From assembly GCF_001485575.1 (NCBI RefSeq), contig NZ_BCNB01000006.1, forward strand, positions 992,001 through 1,056,000: a DNA stretch of 64,000 nucleotides. The letters are read 5' to 3'. Both the position numbers and the translations under genes were made by a program. Each line of letters begins with the position of its first letter. Within the stretch, counting starts at the first letter, position 1. Below the pieces are notes generated by a model. The model did not search any database. It saw only the letters and a list, made by a program, of their open reading frames with translations, and was not told where the DNA came from. Source of the DNA: Haloarcula sp. CBA1127. Lineage in GTDB: Archaea; Halobacteriota; Halobacteria; Halobacteriales; Haloarculaceae. Positions 52,994-61,100 of this stretch are shown here, piece by piece.

Positions 52994-53013
52994 AGTATTC
53001 CATAGCCGTGCAC

Positions 53014-53598
53014 ATGGTAGAACTCGTTGGACTCGCCGCCGGGGCCACGCTCACCCTGATAGTGGTCGCGCTCCACTACGCCAAAGGGACCGGTTGGGAG
53101 GCACCGGAAGATATCTCCCAGGAGGTCCTCGAGCAGCGGGCCGCGACAGTCCCCGAGACTGACTTTGCGGAGCCGTACAACCGCTCTATCGGTGGTGGCG
53201 GTGCCGTAGCGATTCCGGCTGGTGAGGCCGAAGGCGAACTTGGCGAAGGTGAAGCGGTCGAGGAAGAAGACGAAGGCTTCGACCCCGACGACATCGCCGA
53301 CGACGAGGTCGAGTACTACGAAATCGAATTCGCCAAGGAAGGCGAGACAATCGAGGTCGCCAACAACGAGACGATTCTCGACGCCGGCGAAGAGGAAGGC
53401 TGGGACCTTCCCTACGCCTGCCGCGAGGGCCAGTGTATCTCCTGTGCCGGCCACATCGAGGACGGCCCGGCGACGGACCACATTCGCCACAGCAACAACG
53501 ACTCGCTGATGGACGACGACATGGAAGAGGGGTACTGCCTGACCTGTGTCGCGTACCCGACCAGCGAGTTCACGATTGAGACCGGCGAGTCGCCCTGA
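53014..53598 (+). CDS. Membrane-anchored 2Fe-2S ferredoxin
   Basis: 194 residues from the ATG at 53014. N-terminal helix [22 protein letters not shown] looks like a membrane anchor. A ~60-residue acidic linker follows, then the plant-type ferredoxin domain with [11 protein letters not shown] and EGYCLTC (C-x4-C-x2-C plus a distal Cys). The acidic insertion [14 protein letters not shown] is typical of halophilic ferredoxins. The main haloarchaeal ferredoxin is soluble and shorter, so this one probably serves a membrane-bound partner, not identified. Confidence 0.85.
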   Translation: MVELVGLAAGATLTLIVVALHYAKGTGWEAPEDISQEVLEQRAATVPETDFAEPYNRSIGGGGAVAIPAGEAEGELGEGEAVEEEDEGFDPDDIADDEVEYYEIEFAKEGETIEVANNETILDAGEEEGWDLPYACREGQCISCAGHIEDGPATDHIRHSNNDSLMDDDMEEGYCLTCVAYPTSEFTIETGESP

Positions 53599-53640
53599 GC
53601 AGCTGGTTCGGCGGGTCGATTCGATGTTTCTCATTCGATT

Positions 53641-54225
53641 ATGTCCACTGAGGTGAACAGAGAGCGTGTCCGGCAGCACAAAGAGCGGCTTCTCAGCCGC
53701 TACGACGCAGTGAACCAGTGCGACGTCGATGAGGTGGTCTCCGACGAACTATTCGACTATCTCCGGGCGGTTGTCGCGGACGGGTATGTCGGCAGTGGCT
53801 ACGTCTGGGTCGTCCGGACGCCCGTCCAGGCAGTCGAGCTATCGGATTCGATGGGTCCGACCGACCAGGCCGATGCGGAGAGGGTCCTGCTGATCCTCCA
53901 TCGCGGAAACACAACGTGGACCGTCCCCGGTGGCGGAGTGGAATCCGGCGAATCCTTCGACGCCGCTGCTGTTCGTGAGGTGCGTGAGGAGACGGCTATC
54001 GAGTGTGACATCCAGGACTGTTTTCGCATCGAGCACTGGCGGACCGAAGCCGACAGCTACGACGAGCGACTCCACTCGCTCCGGGCGTACTTCGATGGCC
54101 ACTATGCGGATGGGAGCATCTCGATTCAACCGAGCGAACTGAACGGTGCGGCCTGGGTGGAAACCCGGCCCAGAGCAGTCGATGAATCACTGGAACGGCG
54201 CGTGGACGAGTGGTTCGATGGGTAA
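53641..54225 (+). CDS. NUDIX hydrolase
   Basis: 194 residues. The Nudix box reads GGVESGESFDAAAVREVREETAIE, fitting G-x5-E-x7-R-E-U-x-E-E-x-G-U except that the last Gly is Ala. An N-terminal ~60-residue helical extension (RQHKERLLSRYDAVNQCDVDEVVSDELFDYL) precedes the fold. It hydrolyses a nucleoside diphosphate linked to an unknown moiety. Confidence 0.85.
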   Translation: MSTEVNRERVRQHKERLLSRYDAVNQCDVDEVVSDELFDYLRAVVADGYVGSGYVWVVRTPVQAVELSDSMGPTDQADAERVLLILHRGNTTWTVPGGGVESGESFDAAAVREVREETAIECDIQDCFRIEHWRTEADSYDERLHSLRAYFDGHYADGSISIQPSELNGAAWVETRPRAVDESLERRVDEWFDG

Positions 54226-54332
54226 CTATCGGCTCAGACTGTTCTGGTCCCCAGTAGTCGAACGCACCCACGGCGGGGTCCGCCAGTCGGTTCACAATAG
54301 TTAAGAGCGGCTGTCGAAAAAGCTGTAGCGAG

Positions 54333-54405
54333 GGGCGGCTAGTTCAGCGGACAGAACGCCTGGTTCCGGACCAGATGGTCGGGGGTTCAAATCCCTCGCC
54401 GCCCG
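54333..54405 (+). tRNA. tRNA-Arg (anticodon CCG)
   Basis: A complete cloverleaf fits: acceptor GGGCGGC (54333-54339) with GCCGCCC (54398-54404), D stem GTTC/GAAC with GG in the loop, anticodon loop TTCCGGA giving CCG at 54366-54368, T stem GGGGG/CCCTC with T loop TTCAAAT, discriminator G. The outermost anticodon-stem pair is a C-A mismatch (54359/54375). The CCA is not encoded. It decodes CGG codons. Its 3' 22 bases recur exactly twice downstream. Confidence 0.88.
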
Positions 54406-54642
54406 TGCAACGAACCTGCCGAGCGACAGCGAGGCCGTGAGTGAACCGGCAGCGAGGATTTGAATCAGAGAGTGGAGCGAAGCGGAACGACCGTGGTTCA
54501 AATCCCTCGCCGCCCGCTATTCTGCGAGGAACGGACGTGACGAGCGAATAGCAGTACAAGAGCGGTTTGAACCCGGGGAGTCGCAGCGACCGAGCGAAGC
54601 GAGGGCGACCGTCTCCACTCGGTTCAAATCCCTCGCCGCCCG
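54384..54642 (+). repeat. Triplicated tRNA-Arg 3' end, probable att scars
   Basis: The last 22 bases of the tRNA (54384-54405, T arm plus acceptor) are repeated without mismatch at 54495-54516 and 54621-54642; the second and third copies also share the next two bases. Each downstream copy is preceded by an inverted relative: GCGAGGATTTGAA at 54452-54464 and GGTTTGAACCC at 54564-54574. The spacers (90 and 104 bases) carry GAGCGAAGCG-type repeats and no gene. tRNA 3' ends are the classical target of tyrosine integrases. The gap 54406-54755 holds nothing else I can name. Confidence 0.7.
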
Positions 54643-54755
54643 CTTTTTGCGACCCACTGATAGACCACGTGTCTTGTTCTACGGTCCCGGACATCGACAG
54701 GACTGCACGGGAATCGCCGCAACGTCCTTGGGGTTCCGACACAAGGTACGAGTGT

Positions 54756-55640
54756 ATGCGTGTGCTCGTTGTGGGTGCGACCGGATTCATCGGACAGCGA
54801 CTGGTTCGTGCCCTGGACGACGCAGGCCACGACGTGGTGGCGTTCTCTCGGAGCGCAACCGAGGAATCTTTTCCCGATGGGGTCGAGCCGTTCGAGGGTG
54901 ACCTCGGCGATCCAGACTCCCTTGATGGTCTCTGTGACGATATCGACGTTGCGTACTACCTCATCCACTCGCTCACCTCCGAGAACTTCGCTGAGCTAGA
55001 CCGTCGCTACGCTCGTCGGTTCGCTGACTCGGCGTCAGCTGCGGGTGTCGACCGTGTCGTCTATCTCAGCGGCATCAGTGGTGACGAGGAGAACCTCTCG
55101 CCACATCTGGCGTCGCGGCGCGAAGTCGAATCAGTACTGGCGGAGGGGTCGTTCGACCTCACAGTGCTCCGGGCGGCGGTCATCATCGGCCCGGAGAGCG
55201 CGAGCTTCCGAATCGTCGACGACTTGACCGACCGCCTACCGCTGATGCTCGTCCCGAAATGGGTCCGAACGCCGTGTCAGCCCATCGGCGTCGACGACGC
55301 TATCAGCTACCTCGTGGAGTTACTCGATGCCGACGAGACCCGTGGCGAGACCTACGACATCGGCGGGCCATCGGTGTGGTCCTACGAGTCGCTGCTGAAA
55401 CTCACCGCGATGGAGAAGGGCAAGCGGGTGTTTATCGTTCCCGTGCCAGTGATGACGCCGGGCCTGTCCTCGCACTGGCTTCGATTCACGACAGACGTAC
55501 AGTACGCCATTGCCCGGCCGCTGGCCGAGAGTATGCGGAACCCGGTCACGGTCGACCCGGTAATGGACCTGCAGGATGCCGTGCCAATCGACCAGACGCC
55601 GATCAAGGACGCCGTTCGGAAGGCGCTTGCTGCGGCGTGA
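54756..55640 (+). CDS. NAD(P)-binding atypical SDR (NmrA/complex I NDUFA9-like) protein
   Basis: 294 residues from the ATG at 54756, 113 bases after the last tRNA repeat. Rossmann motif MRVLVVGATGFIGQRLVRAL (TGxxGxxG). Then IDVAYYLIHSLTSENFAELDRRYARRFADSASAAGVDRVVYLSGI, VLRAAVIIGPESASF and ETYDIGGPSVWSYESLLKL. The usual YxxxK catalytic pair is not evident, as in atypical SDRs that bind nucleotide without classical catalysis. Substrate unknown. Confidence 0.8.
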   Translation: MRVLVVGATGFIGQRLVRALDDAGHDVVAFSRSATEESFPDGVEPFEGDLGDPDSLDGLCDDIDVAYYLIHSLTSENFAELDRRYARRFADSASAAGVDRVVYLSGISGDEENLSPHLASRREVESVLAEGSFDLTVLRAAVIIGPESASFRIVDDLTDRLPLMLVPKWVRTPCQPIGVDDAISYLVELLDADETRGETYDIGGPSVWSYESLLKLTAMEKGKRVFIVPVPVMTPGLSSHWLRFTTDVQYAIARPLAESMRNPVTVDPVMDLQDAVPIDQTPIKDAVRKALAAA

Positions 55641-55700
55641 CGACTGGCGGCGGCGTGTTCCGGCGGAACCCCTTTGGGCCTGTCTGCTGCATACCCTCGC

Positions 55701-56603
55701 ATGCCTGAATCGGTCGCCGTCACCGGCGGCAACGGCCGCATTGGCAAGCACGTTCTCGAACATCTGGCCACAGCCGGGTATCGAACGGTCAACCTCTCCC
55801 GCGGCAAGCGCGACGAGACACACTCGGACGCATACATCAAGACTGACCTGCTCGATGCGGGCGAGGTGTACGGTGCACTCGCAAAGAACGATGCCGACGC
55901 TGTCGTCCACCTCGGAATGATTCCCACGCCCGACCAGACGCCGGGATACCGGACCTACGAGAGCAACGTCATGTCCAGCTATCACGTGCTGGAAGTCGCC
56001 GGCGAACTGGGAATCGACACGGTTGCGCTGGCGTCGAGTTTCAGCGCTATCGGCGGCGGGTTCGAACCGGAGCCGATTACGGTCGACTACCTCCCGATTG
56101 ACGAGGACCACCGACTCACGCCATCGAACCCGTATGCAATGGGAAAGCAGACACTGGAGATCGCCGCCGACGGATTCGCCCGCCGGAGCGCGGACGCGCC
56201 GGAGACCATCACATCGCTTCGGTTCCCGTGGGTCGTTGACGATGACCTGGCTCAGGAGACGTTTGTCGAGGCCGACCGTACCCTCACCGGACTCCGGAAC
56301 TCGGCGCATTTCCACACCCAGCGCAACACGCTCTGTGGCTATGTCCACGCTACCGACGCTGTCACGCTCGTCGAAGCAGCCATCGAGGCGTCGTTCGACG
56401 GCCACGAGCGGCTCTGGGTATCGGCCCCGGACACGAGCGCAGAGACACCGAGCGCCGAACTCGCGGCGGAACTGTACCCCAAGGCTGACTACCGGGGACC
56501 GGCAGCCGACGACGCGAACCCGTACACAGCGCTCATCGACACGTCGAAAGCCGAGCGGCTGCTCGACTGGGAACCGATCTGGAGCTGGCGACAACTGGCG
56601 TGA
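55701..56603 (+). CDS. NAD-dependent epimerase/dehydratase (extended SDR)
   Basis: 300 residues from the ATG at 55701. Gly motif VAVTGGNGRIGKHVLEHL, then ADAVVHLGMIP, SSYHVLEVAGELGIDTVALASSFSAIGG, the catalytic Tyr/Lys in NPYAMGKQTLE, and RFPWVVDDD. The C-terminal LIDTSKAERLLDWEPIWSW is standard in sugar-nucleotide epimerase relatives. Substrate is probably a sugar or sugar acid (uronate dehydrogenase-like is possible). It lies 60 bases after the other SDR, same strand. Confidence 0.82.
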   Translation: MPESVAVTGGNGRIGKHVLEHLATAGYRTVNLSRGKRDETHSDAYIKTDLLDAGEVYGALAKNDADAVVHLGMIPTPDQTPGYRTYESNVMSSYHVLEVAGELGIDTVALASSFSAIGGGFEPEPITVDYLPIDEDHRLTPSNPYAMGKQTLEIAADGFARRSADAPETITSLRFPWVVDDDLAQETFVEADRTLTGLRNSAHFHTQRNTLCGYVHATDAVTLVEAAIEASFDGHERLWVSAPDTSAETPSAELAAELYPKADYRGPAADDANPYTALIDTSKAERLLDWEPIWSWRQLA

Positions 56604-56715
56604 AGCCAGCGGTGGCCCGCGCATTGTTCCGGACGCCGCCATTACCGCGCCGCATGTAGCGGCTGTTTCAGCCGGAACACATTACTAAAATGGAATGTGT
56701 ATGAAACTAACACGC

Positions 56716-58110
56716 ATGAGTGACACAGAGCAGCCAGCCGAGAGCGGGACACACGATCATCATGACCACGACCACGAGGGACCGGGCTATGCCACCCCGC
56801 AGGCGGCCATCGAGGAGGCCGAGCCCGAACGGACCGCGTACGTGATGGGTCTGCACGTCGGTCAGGACGTCGACGCGCCGGACTTCCTGGCCGTCGTCGA
56901 CGTAGACCCAGACTCAGACACCTACAGCGAGATAATCAACCGGGTCACAATGCCGAACAAGGGCGACGAACTCCACCACTTCGGGTGGAACGCCTGCTCC
57001 TCCTCGTGCCACATGGAGGGGCTGGAGCGCCGGCATCTCGTCATTCCCGGCCAGCGGTCCTCGCGCATCCACATCGTCGACACCAAGGAACGCCGGGACC
57101 CTGAACTGACGAAAGTCATCGAACCGGAGGCGGTGTACGAGCACGACCTCTCCGCGCCCCACACCGTCCACTGCATCCCTGACGGCGAGATCCTCATCTC
57201 TATGCTCGGCGATGCCGACGGCGACCTCCCTGGTGGCTTCCTCGAACTGAACGACGACTTCGAGGTGCAGGGCCGGTGGGACCCGCCCGGCGAGATCGAG
57301 ATGAACTACGACTACTGGTACCAGCCCCGCCAGAACGTGATGCTGTCGACGGAGTGGGCGGCCCCGAAGACGTACTACCCCGGCTTCGACCTGGACGACG
57401 TCGAGGACGGCAAGTACGGTCAGCAGCTCAACTTCTGGGACTGGGAGGCCGGCACCGTCGAGCAGACCATCGACCTCGGCGAGGACGGCCTGATTCCGCT
57501 GGAAGCCCGGTTTTTGCACACGCCCGAGAGCACTCACGGCTACGTCGGCGCGGCGCTGTCCTCGAACATCATCCATTTCCACGAATCGGACGGTGAGTAT
57601 CACGCCGAGCCGGTCATCGAGTTCGACGACCGCGAGCACGAGGGATGGGACATGCCGGTGCCAGCACTGGTGACGGATATCCTCATTTCGATGGACGACC
57701 GCTACCTGTTCGGGTCGAACTGGCTCCACGGCGAGGTGTGGATGTACGACATCTCGGACCCGTCGAACCCTCGAAAGGCCGATTCCATCTCTATCGGCGG
57801 CTACTTCGGTGACATCGAACAGGTCCAGGGTCGCGACATCGTCGCCGGCCCGCAGATGCTCCAGCTCTCGCTCGACGGCGAGCGCCTCTACTGGACGACC
57901 TCGCTGTTTTCCTCGTGGGACAACCAGTTCTTCCCCGAGGAAGCCGAGAACGGGTCGGTGATGCTCAAAGCCGACGTGGACCCGCGGAAGGGGACGATGT
58001 CGCTGGACCGGGACTTCCTCGTGGACTTCGGCGACCTGCCCGAAGGGCCTGCTCGCGCCCACGAGATCCGGTGGCCCGACGGCGACTGTACCAGCGACGT
58101 GTGGCAATGA
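56716..58110 (+). CDS. Selenium-binding protein SBP56 family (methanethiol oxidase-like)
   Basis: 464 residues from the ATG at 56716; in-frame ATGs at 56695 and 56701 exist, but ATTACTAAAA at 56681-56690 is a TATA-like element 26 bases before the chosen ATG. After a His/Asp-rich N-terminus (THDHHDHDHEG) come the SBP56 signatures HHFGWNACSSSC, PGQRSSRIHIVDT, TVHCIPDGEILISMLGDADG, SNWLHGEVWMYDISDPS and GPQMLQLSLDGERLYWT. The family is a beta-propeller; a human member oxidises methanethiol using copper. The His-rich N-terminus could deliver metal. A ferredoxin gene follows 22 bases later. Confidence 0.88.
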   Translation: MSDTEQPAESGTHDHHDHDHEGPGYATPQAAIEEAEPERTAYVMGLHVGQDVDAPDFLAVVDVDPDSDTYSEIINRVTMPNKGDELHHFGWNACSSSCHMEGLERRHLVIPGQRSSRIHIVDTKERRDPELTKVIEPEAVYEHDLSAPHTVHCIPDGEILISMLGDADGDLPGGFLELNDDFEVQGRWDPPGEIEMNYDYWYQPRQNVMLSTEWAAPKTYYPGFDLDDVEDGKYGQQLNFWDWEAGTVEQTIDLGEDGLIPLEARFLHTPESTHGYVGAALSSNIIHFHESDGEYHAEPVIEFDDREHEGWDMPVPALVTDILISMDDRYLFGSNWLHGEVWMYDISDPSNPRKADSISIGGYFGDIEQVQGRDIVAGPQMLQLSLDGERLYWTTSLFSSWDNQFFPEEAENGSVMLKADVDPRKGTMSLDRDFLVDFGDLPEGPARAHEIRWPDGDCTSDVWQ

Positions 58111-58132
58111 GGGCGACGCGACCGAGCGGCCG

Positions 58133-58450
58133 ATGACCGAGGTTCTGCTGGACTGGCGGGACAGCGAGCGTACCGAGACGATTTCGGTGCCGGACGGCGA
58201 GACGATACTTGACGCCGCTGAAGCCGTGGGTATCGGGCTACCGTTCGGCTGTCGGACCGGCGCCTGTGGGACCTGTACGGCTCGGTTGTTGTCCGGCGAC
58301 GTGGTCCATCATCGCCCGCCGCGGGCGCTCAAAGAGCAACATCTGGCGAACGGCTACGTCCTGCTCTGTATCGCCGAGCCGACGACCGACACGCACCTCG
58401 CCGTCGGCGCGACGGTGCAGGCCGAATTGGTCCCGAACCCCTGGAAGTAA
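58133..58450 (+). CDS. 2Fe-2S ferredoxin
   Basis: 105 residues, plant-type. Cluster ligands FGCRTGACGTCTARLL and the distal Cys in YVLLCIAEP. No membrane anchor and no halophilic acidic insertion, unlike the ferredoxin at 53014. It lies 22 bases after the SBP56 gene on the same strand, so it is probably co-expressed and a candidate electron acceptor for it. Confidence 0.88.
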   Translation: MTEVLLDWRDSERTETISVPDGETILDAAEAVGIGLPFGCRTGACGTCTARLLSGDVVHHRPPRALKEQHLANGYVLLCIAEPTTDTHLAVGATVQAELVPNPWK

Positions 58451-58461
58451 CGGGGAGCCGG

Positions 58462-58698
58462 TTAGGCCCGGTGCTGGCCCGACAGCGCTTGCTGGAGTAC
58501 CTGTCCCAGAAACCCGATAGCTGGAATGACGAACACTGTCGCGTGGACCCAGGCGTCGTACGTAATATCGCTCGGCTTGGTCACGAGAAAGAGCCCGTAG
58601 AGGACGACCATCACGACGACCCACAGGACGGTGATGACCAGGAACGGCACGGCGTCCCGGACCGGCTCGGCGACTGCTTCGCGCAGTGTGGCGGACAT
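58462..58698 (-). CDS. Small membrane protein, unknown function
   Basis: 78 residues from the ATG at 58698 (MSATLREAVAEPVRDAVPFLVITVLWVVVMVVLYGLFLVTKP), with two hydrophobic segments; a frame extended to 58758 is possible but has no membrane-protein character. No recognised motif. It is convergent with the ferredoxin gene. Confidence 0.55.
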   Translation of the reverse strand: MSATLREAVAEPVRDAVPFLVITVLWVVVMVVLYGLFLVTKPSDITYDAWVHATVFVIPAIGFLGQVLQQALSGQHRA

Positions 58699-58913
58699 AC
58701 CCGGATAGTCGGACGGAATCGGCAAAAACGTACTCCGCGACGGTCCGAACTCCGTCACCAGTTCGATGCAGTCGGTTTCGGCCTCGATAGCCGCCGGACG
58801 TCCGCGACGGCGCTGGCGTCGATGCCACGCGCCCCGGGCAACGGCGCACCAGACTGCTGACCGGCCGGCTACTGAAGGCTGATTTTATGTTTTGTACCAG
58901 CCATCTCCCAGAT

Positions 58914-59246
58914 ATGACCCTCCTCCCGATTGTCGTCGCCCTGTTCGTGTCGCCGGCCGTCACCGCACTGGTGTACGTCGACGCCAGGCGGCGTGACCTG
59001 TCCCAGCGGTACTGCACCGCCGCCGCCTCTGCCGTCGGTCTCGCCAGTTTCGGCGGATTTCTCGTCGCCAGTGTCCTCGGCAGTGGGATCTTTTCGACGT
59101 ACTATCGCCTCGTGAGTCGGCCGGCCGTCGCCGTCACGCCGCTTGACCTCATTCTCTCCTTGCTCCTCTTTGGCTTCGCCATCACTGCACTGGCCGTTCT
59201 GGGCTATGGACTCACCAGTCGGTACGGCCCGCTTGCATCGTCGTAA
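58914..59246 (+). CDS. Small membrane protein, unknown function
   Basis: 110 residues from the ATG at 58914 (MTLLPIVVALFVSPAVTALVYVDARRRDLSQRY), three hydrophobic segments, including VGLASFGGFLVASVLGSG and DLILSLLLFGFAITALAVLGYG. The loop VYVDARRRDLS is typical of many short haloarchaeal membrane proteins. No function assigned. Confidence 0.55.
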   Translation: MTLLPIVVALFVSPAVTALVYVDARRRDLSQRYCTAAASAVGLASFGGFLVASVLGSGIFSTYYRLVSRPAVAVTPLDLILSLLLFGFAITALAVLGYGLTSRYGPLASS

Positions 59247-59308
59247 TCGCAGCCGATCCCCGAACGAGTACCCCTAATTTCAAACCCGGCACGCCCCCAC
59301 CGGGACGT

Positions 59309-60637
59309 ATGGACGACACTGACTGGATCGGCGAGACGTTCACCAGCACGGTCGGGTGGGACCACCTGGAGACGCTGGTCAACATCGGGAACCGGATGGC
59401 GGGCAGCGACGGCGAACGGGCGGCCGCAGAAGCGACCCGGGACGCGCTGGCGGCGTACGCCCGCGACGCTCGCCTCTCCGAGTTCGGGATACAGGGCTGG
59501 GAACGGGGTGAAAGCGCTGTCCACGTCGATGGGTCACCGGTCGCGGCGCAGGCCCACGAATGCATCGCCCTCCCGCGGTCGCCGGCCGACGAGGTGACTG
59601 GTGAACTGGTTGATGTCGGTCACGGGCTTCCGGAGGATTTCGAGGACGCCGACTGCGAGGGCGAAATAGTGTTGGCCCGCTCGGACGTACCCGACTGGTA
59701 CGACCGGTACATCCACCGACGGGAGAAGTACTATCACGCCGTCGAGGCCGGCGCAGTCGGATTTATTTACCGTAATCACGTCGAAGGCGTCCTGCCGCCG
59801 ACCGGGAGCGTCGGCACGGCGGACGCACCAATCGGCGAGATTCCGGCTATCGGCGTCGCCAGCGAGGCGGGCGCGCGACTGTCGCGTCGCTACGCTGGTA
59901 ACGATGTTACCGTCAGCGTCGACTGCGAGACACCCGACGCGACGAGCCAGAACGTCCACGCCGAACTGGGACCGGACACCGACGAGCGACTGTTGGTGAC
60001 TAGCCACGTCGACGCCCACGACATCGCGGAGGGGGCGATGGACAACGGGGCCGGAACGGCGATGGTCGTCGAGGTGGCCCGCGCGCTGGCCGGCCGCGAG
60101 GACGAACTGGAGACACGCGTGGAGTTCGTCGCCTTCGGTTCCGAGGAGGTCGGACTTGTCGGCTCGAACCGCCTGGCCGACGAAATTGCCCTCGACGACG
60201 TAACGGCCGTGCTCAACTTCGACGGCGTCGTGCAGGGTCGCACGCTGAAGTGTTACACGCACGGCTTCGACGCGCTTTCGGCCGCTGCCGAGGCTGTGGC
60301 CGACCGCTTTGACCACCCTATCTCGCTCACGCCGGAGCAAGGCCCCCATAGCGACCACTGGCCGCTCGTGCGGCGGGGCGTCCCCGGCTACCACGTGACC
60401 AGCGAAACCGGCGGCGAGGGTCGCGGCTGGGGCCACACCCATGCCGATACGCTGGATAAACTGGAACCCCGGACGTTCCGCGAGCAGGCAGTCCTCCTGA
60501 CCGAACTCGCCGTGACGCTTGCAGACGACTCAGTGCAGCCTGCTCACAGCGATCCCGCGGCAATCGCCGATGCGCTCGAAGCCCAGAACCTCGCCGAAGG
60601 GATGCGGATTACAGGTGACTGGCCCTTCGATGACTGA
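59309..60637 (+). CDS. M28 family zinc peptidase
   Basis: 442 residues. PA-type insert (GEIVLARSDVPDWYDRYI ... GAVGFIYRNHVEGVLPP), then the M28 catalytic core: TSHVDAHDIAEGAMDNGAGTAMVVEVARAL (His and Asp ligands), VEFVAFGSEEVGLVGSNRLAD (catalytic Glu and ligand Glu), VLNFDGVVQGR (Asp ligand) and GWGHTHADTLDKLEP (His ligand). No signal peptide, so cytoplasmic; an aminopeptidase or carboxypeptidase. TATA-like CCTAATTTC lies ~30 bases upstream. Confidence 0.88.
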   Translation: MDDTDWIGETFTSTVGWDHLETLVNIGNRMAGSDGERAAAEATRDALAAYARDARLSEFGIQGWERGESAVHVDGSPVAAQAHECIALPRSPADEVTGELVDVGHGLPEDFEDADCEGEIVLARSDVPDWYDRYIHRREKYYHAVEAGAVGFIYRNHVEGVLPPTGSVGTADAPIGEIPAIGVASEAGARLSRRYAGNDVTVSVDCETPDATSQNVHAELGPDTDERLLVTSHVDAHDIAEGAMDNGAGTAMVVEVARALAGREDELETRVEFVAFGSEEVGLVGSNRLADEIALDDVTAVLNFDGVVQGRTLKCYTHGFDALSAAAEAVADRFDHPISLTPEQGPHSDHWPLVRRGVPGYHVTSETGGEGRGWGHTHADTLDKLEPRTFREQAVLLTELAVTLADDSVQPAHSDPAAIADALEAQNLAEGMRITGDWPFDD

Positions 60638-61100
60638 CGCGACGCCAGTCCCTCCACTGTCACGTTCGACTCCGCGACCTGTACGAAAGAACTACCAGAT
60701 TTCTAGTATTTTCGCCCCCTCCCGCATTCCGGTTCTCTGGTCGCTGACGGTTGAATATAATGATTTACTCAGTATAGAAGTAACATATTCCGTAGGCTAT
60801 TTACCATATGGGTACATGGAAATCGATGGCAGGTCGATTGGTCTACGTACTGAAGCCACACGTGAACGCCGTCATCGGCGTTCGCTGCCAAGCTCCCATG
60901 CTATTCGGTCTCGCGGAGTCCGAGGCCGAGCCGACGTGAGTAAACCATCCCTGCCGTCGTCAGTCAACACCAACACCAATACCTGACGCGACGGCCGTCC
61001 ACGTGCCAAGGCGGCCGTCGTGTCCACTTTTGGACCGAACTTCTGCGGAATACCAGCTGGTAGCGCGTGCTGTAGAAACCGACACCCGGCGACGAGGGTT
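60638..61100 (+). other. 463-base intergenic stretch with promoter-like element and strong hairpins
   Basis: No established gene. An AT-rich block (GAATATAATGATTTACTC, 60754-60771) could be a promoter. Perfect hairpins follow: GAACGCCG-TCAT-CGGCGTTC (60864-60883) and CGACGGCCG / CGGCCGTCG (60989-60997 with 61012-61020, 14-base loop). A 43-codon frame, ATG at 60808 to TGA at 60939, spans the first hairpin. Either a structured small RNA or a microprotein gene would fit; chance is not excluded. Confidence 0.4.

Noticed and set aside
54406..54755. A hidden integrase or mobile element next to the tRNA repeats
   Set aside because: The 350 bases are too short and contain no coding frame with integrase motifs; only att-like repeats remain.
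54344..54790. Minus-strand 148-codon frame with three GGEGFEP repeats
   Set aside because: The repeats are the reverse reading of the tRNA 3'-end copies (TTCAAATCCCTC). Such GEGFEP proteins are a known annotation artefact of tRNA ends.
55320..56642. Minus-strand 440-codon frame opposite the SDR and epimerase genes
   Set aside because: It is antisense to two genes with clear Rossmann motifs; composition is Arg-rich and lacks the acidic bias of real proteins here.
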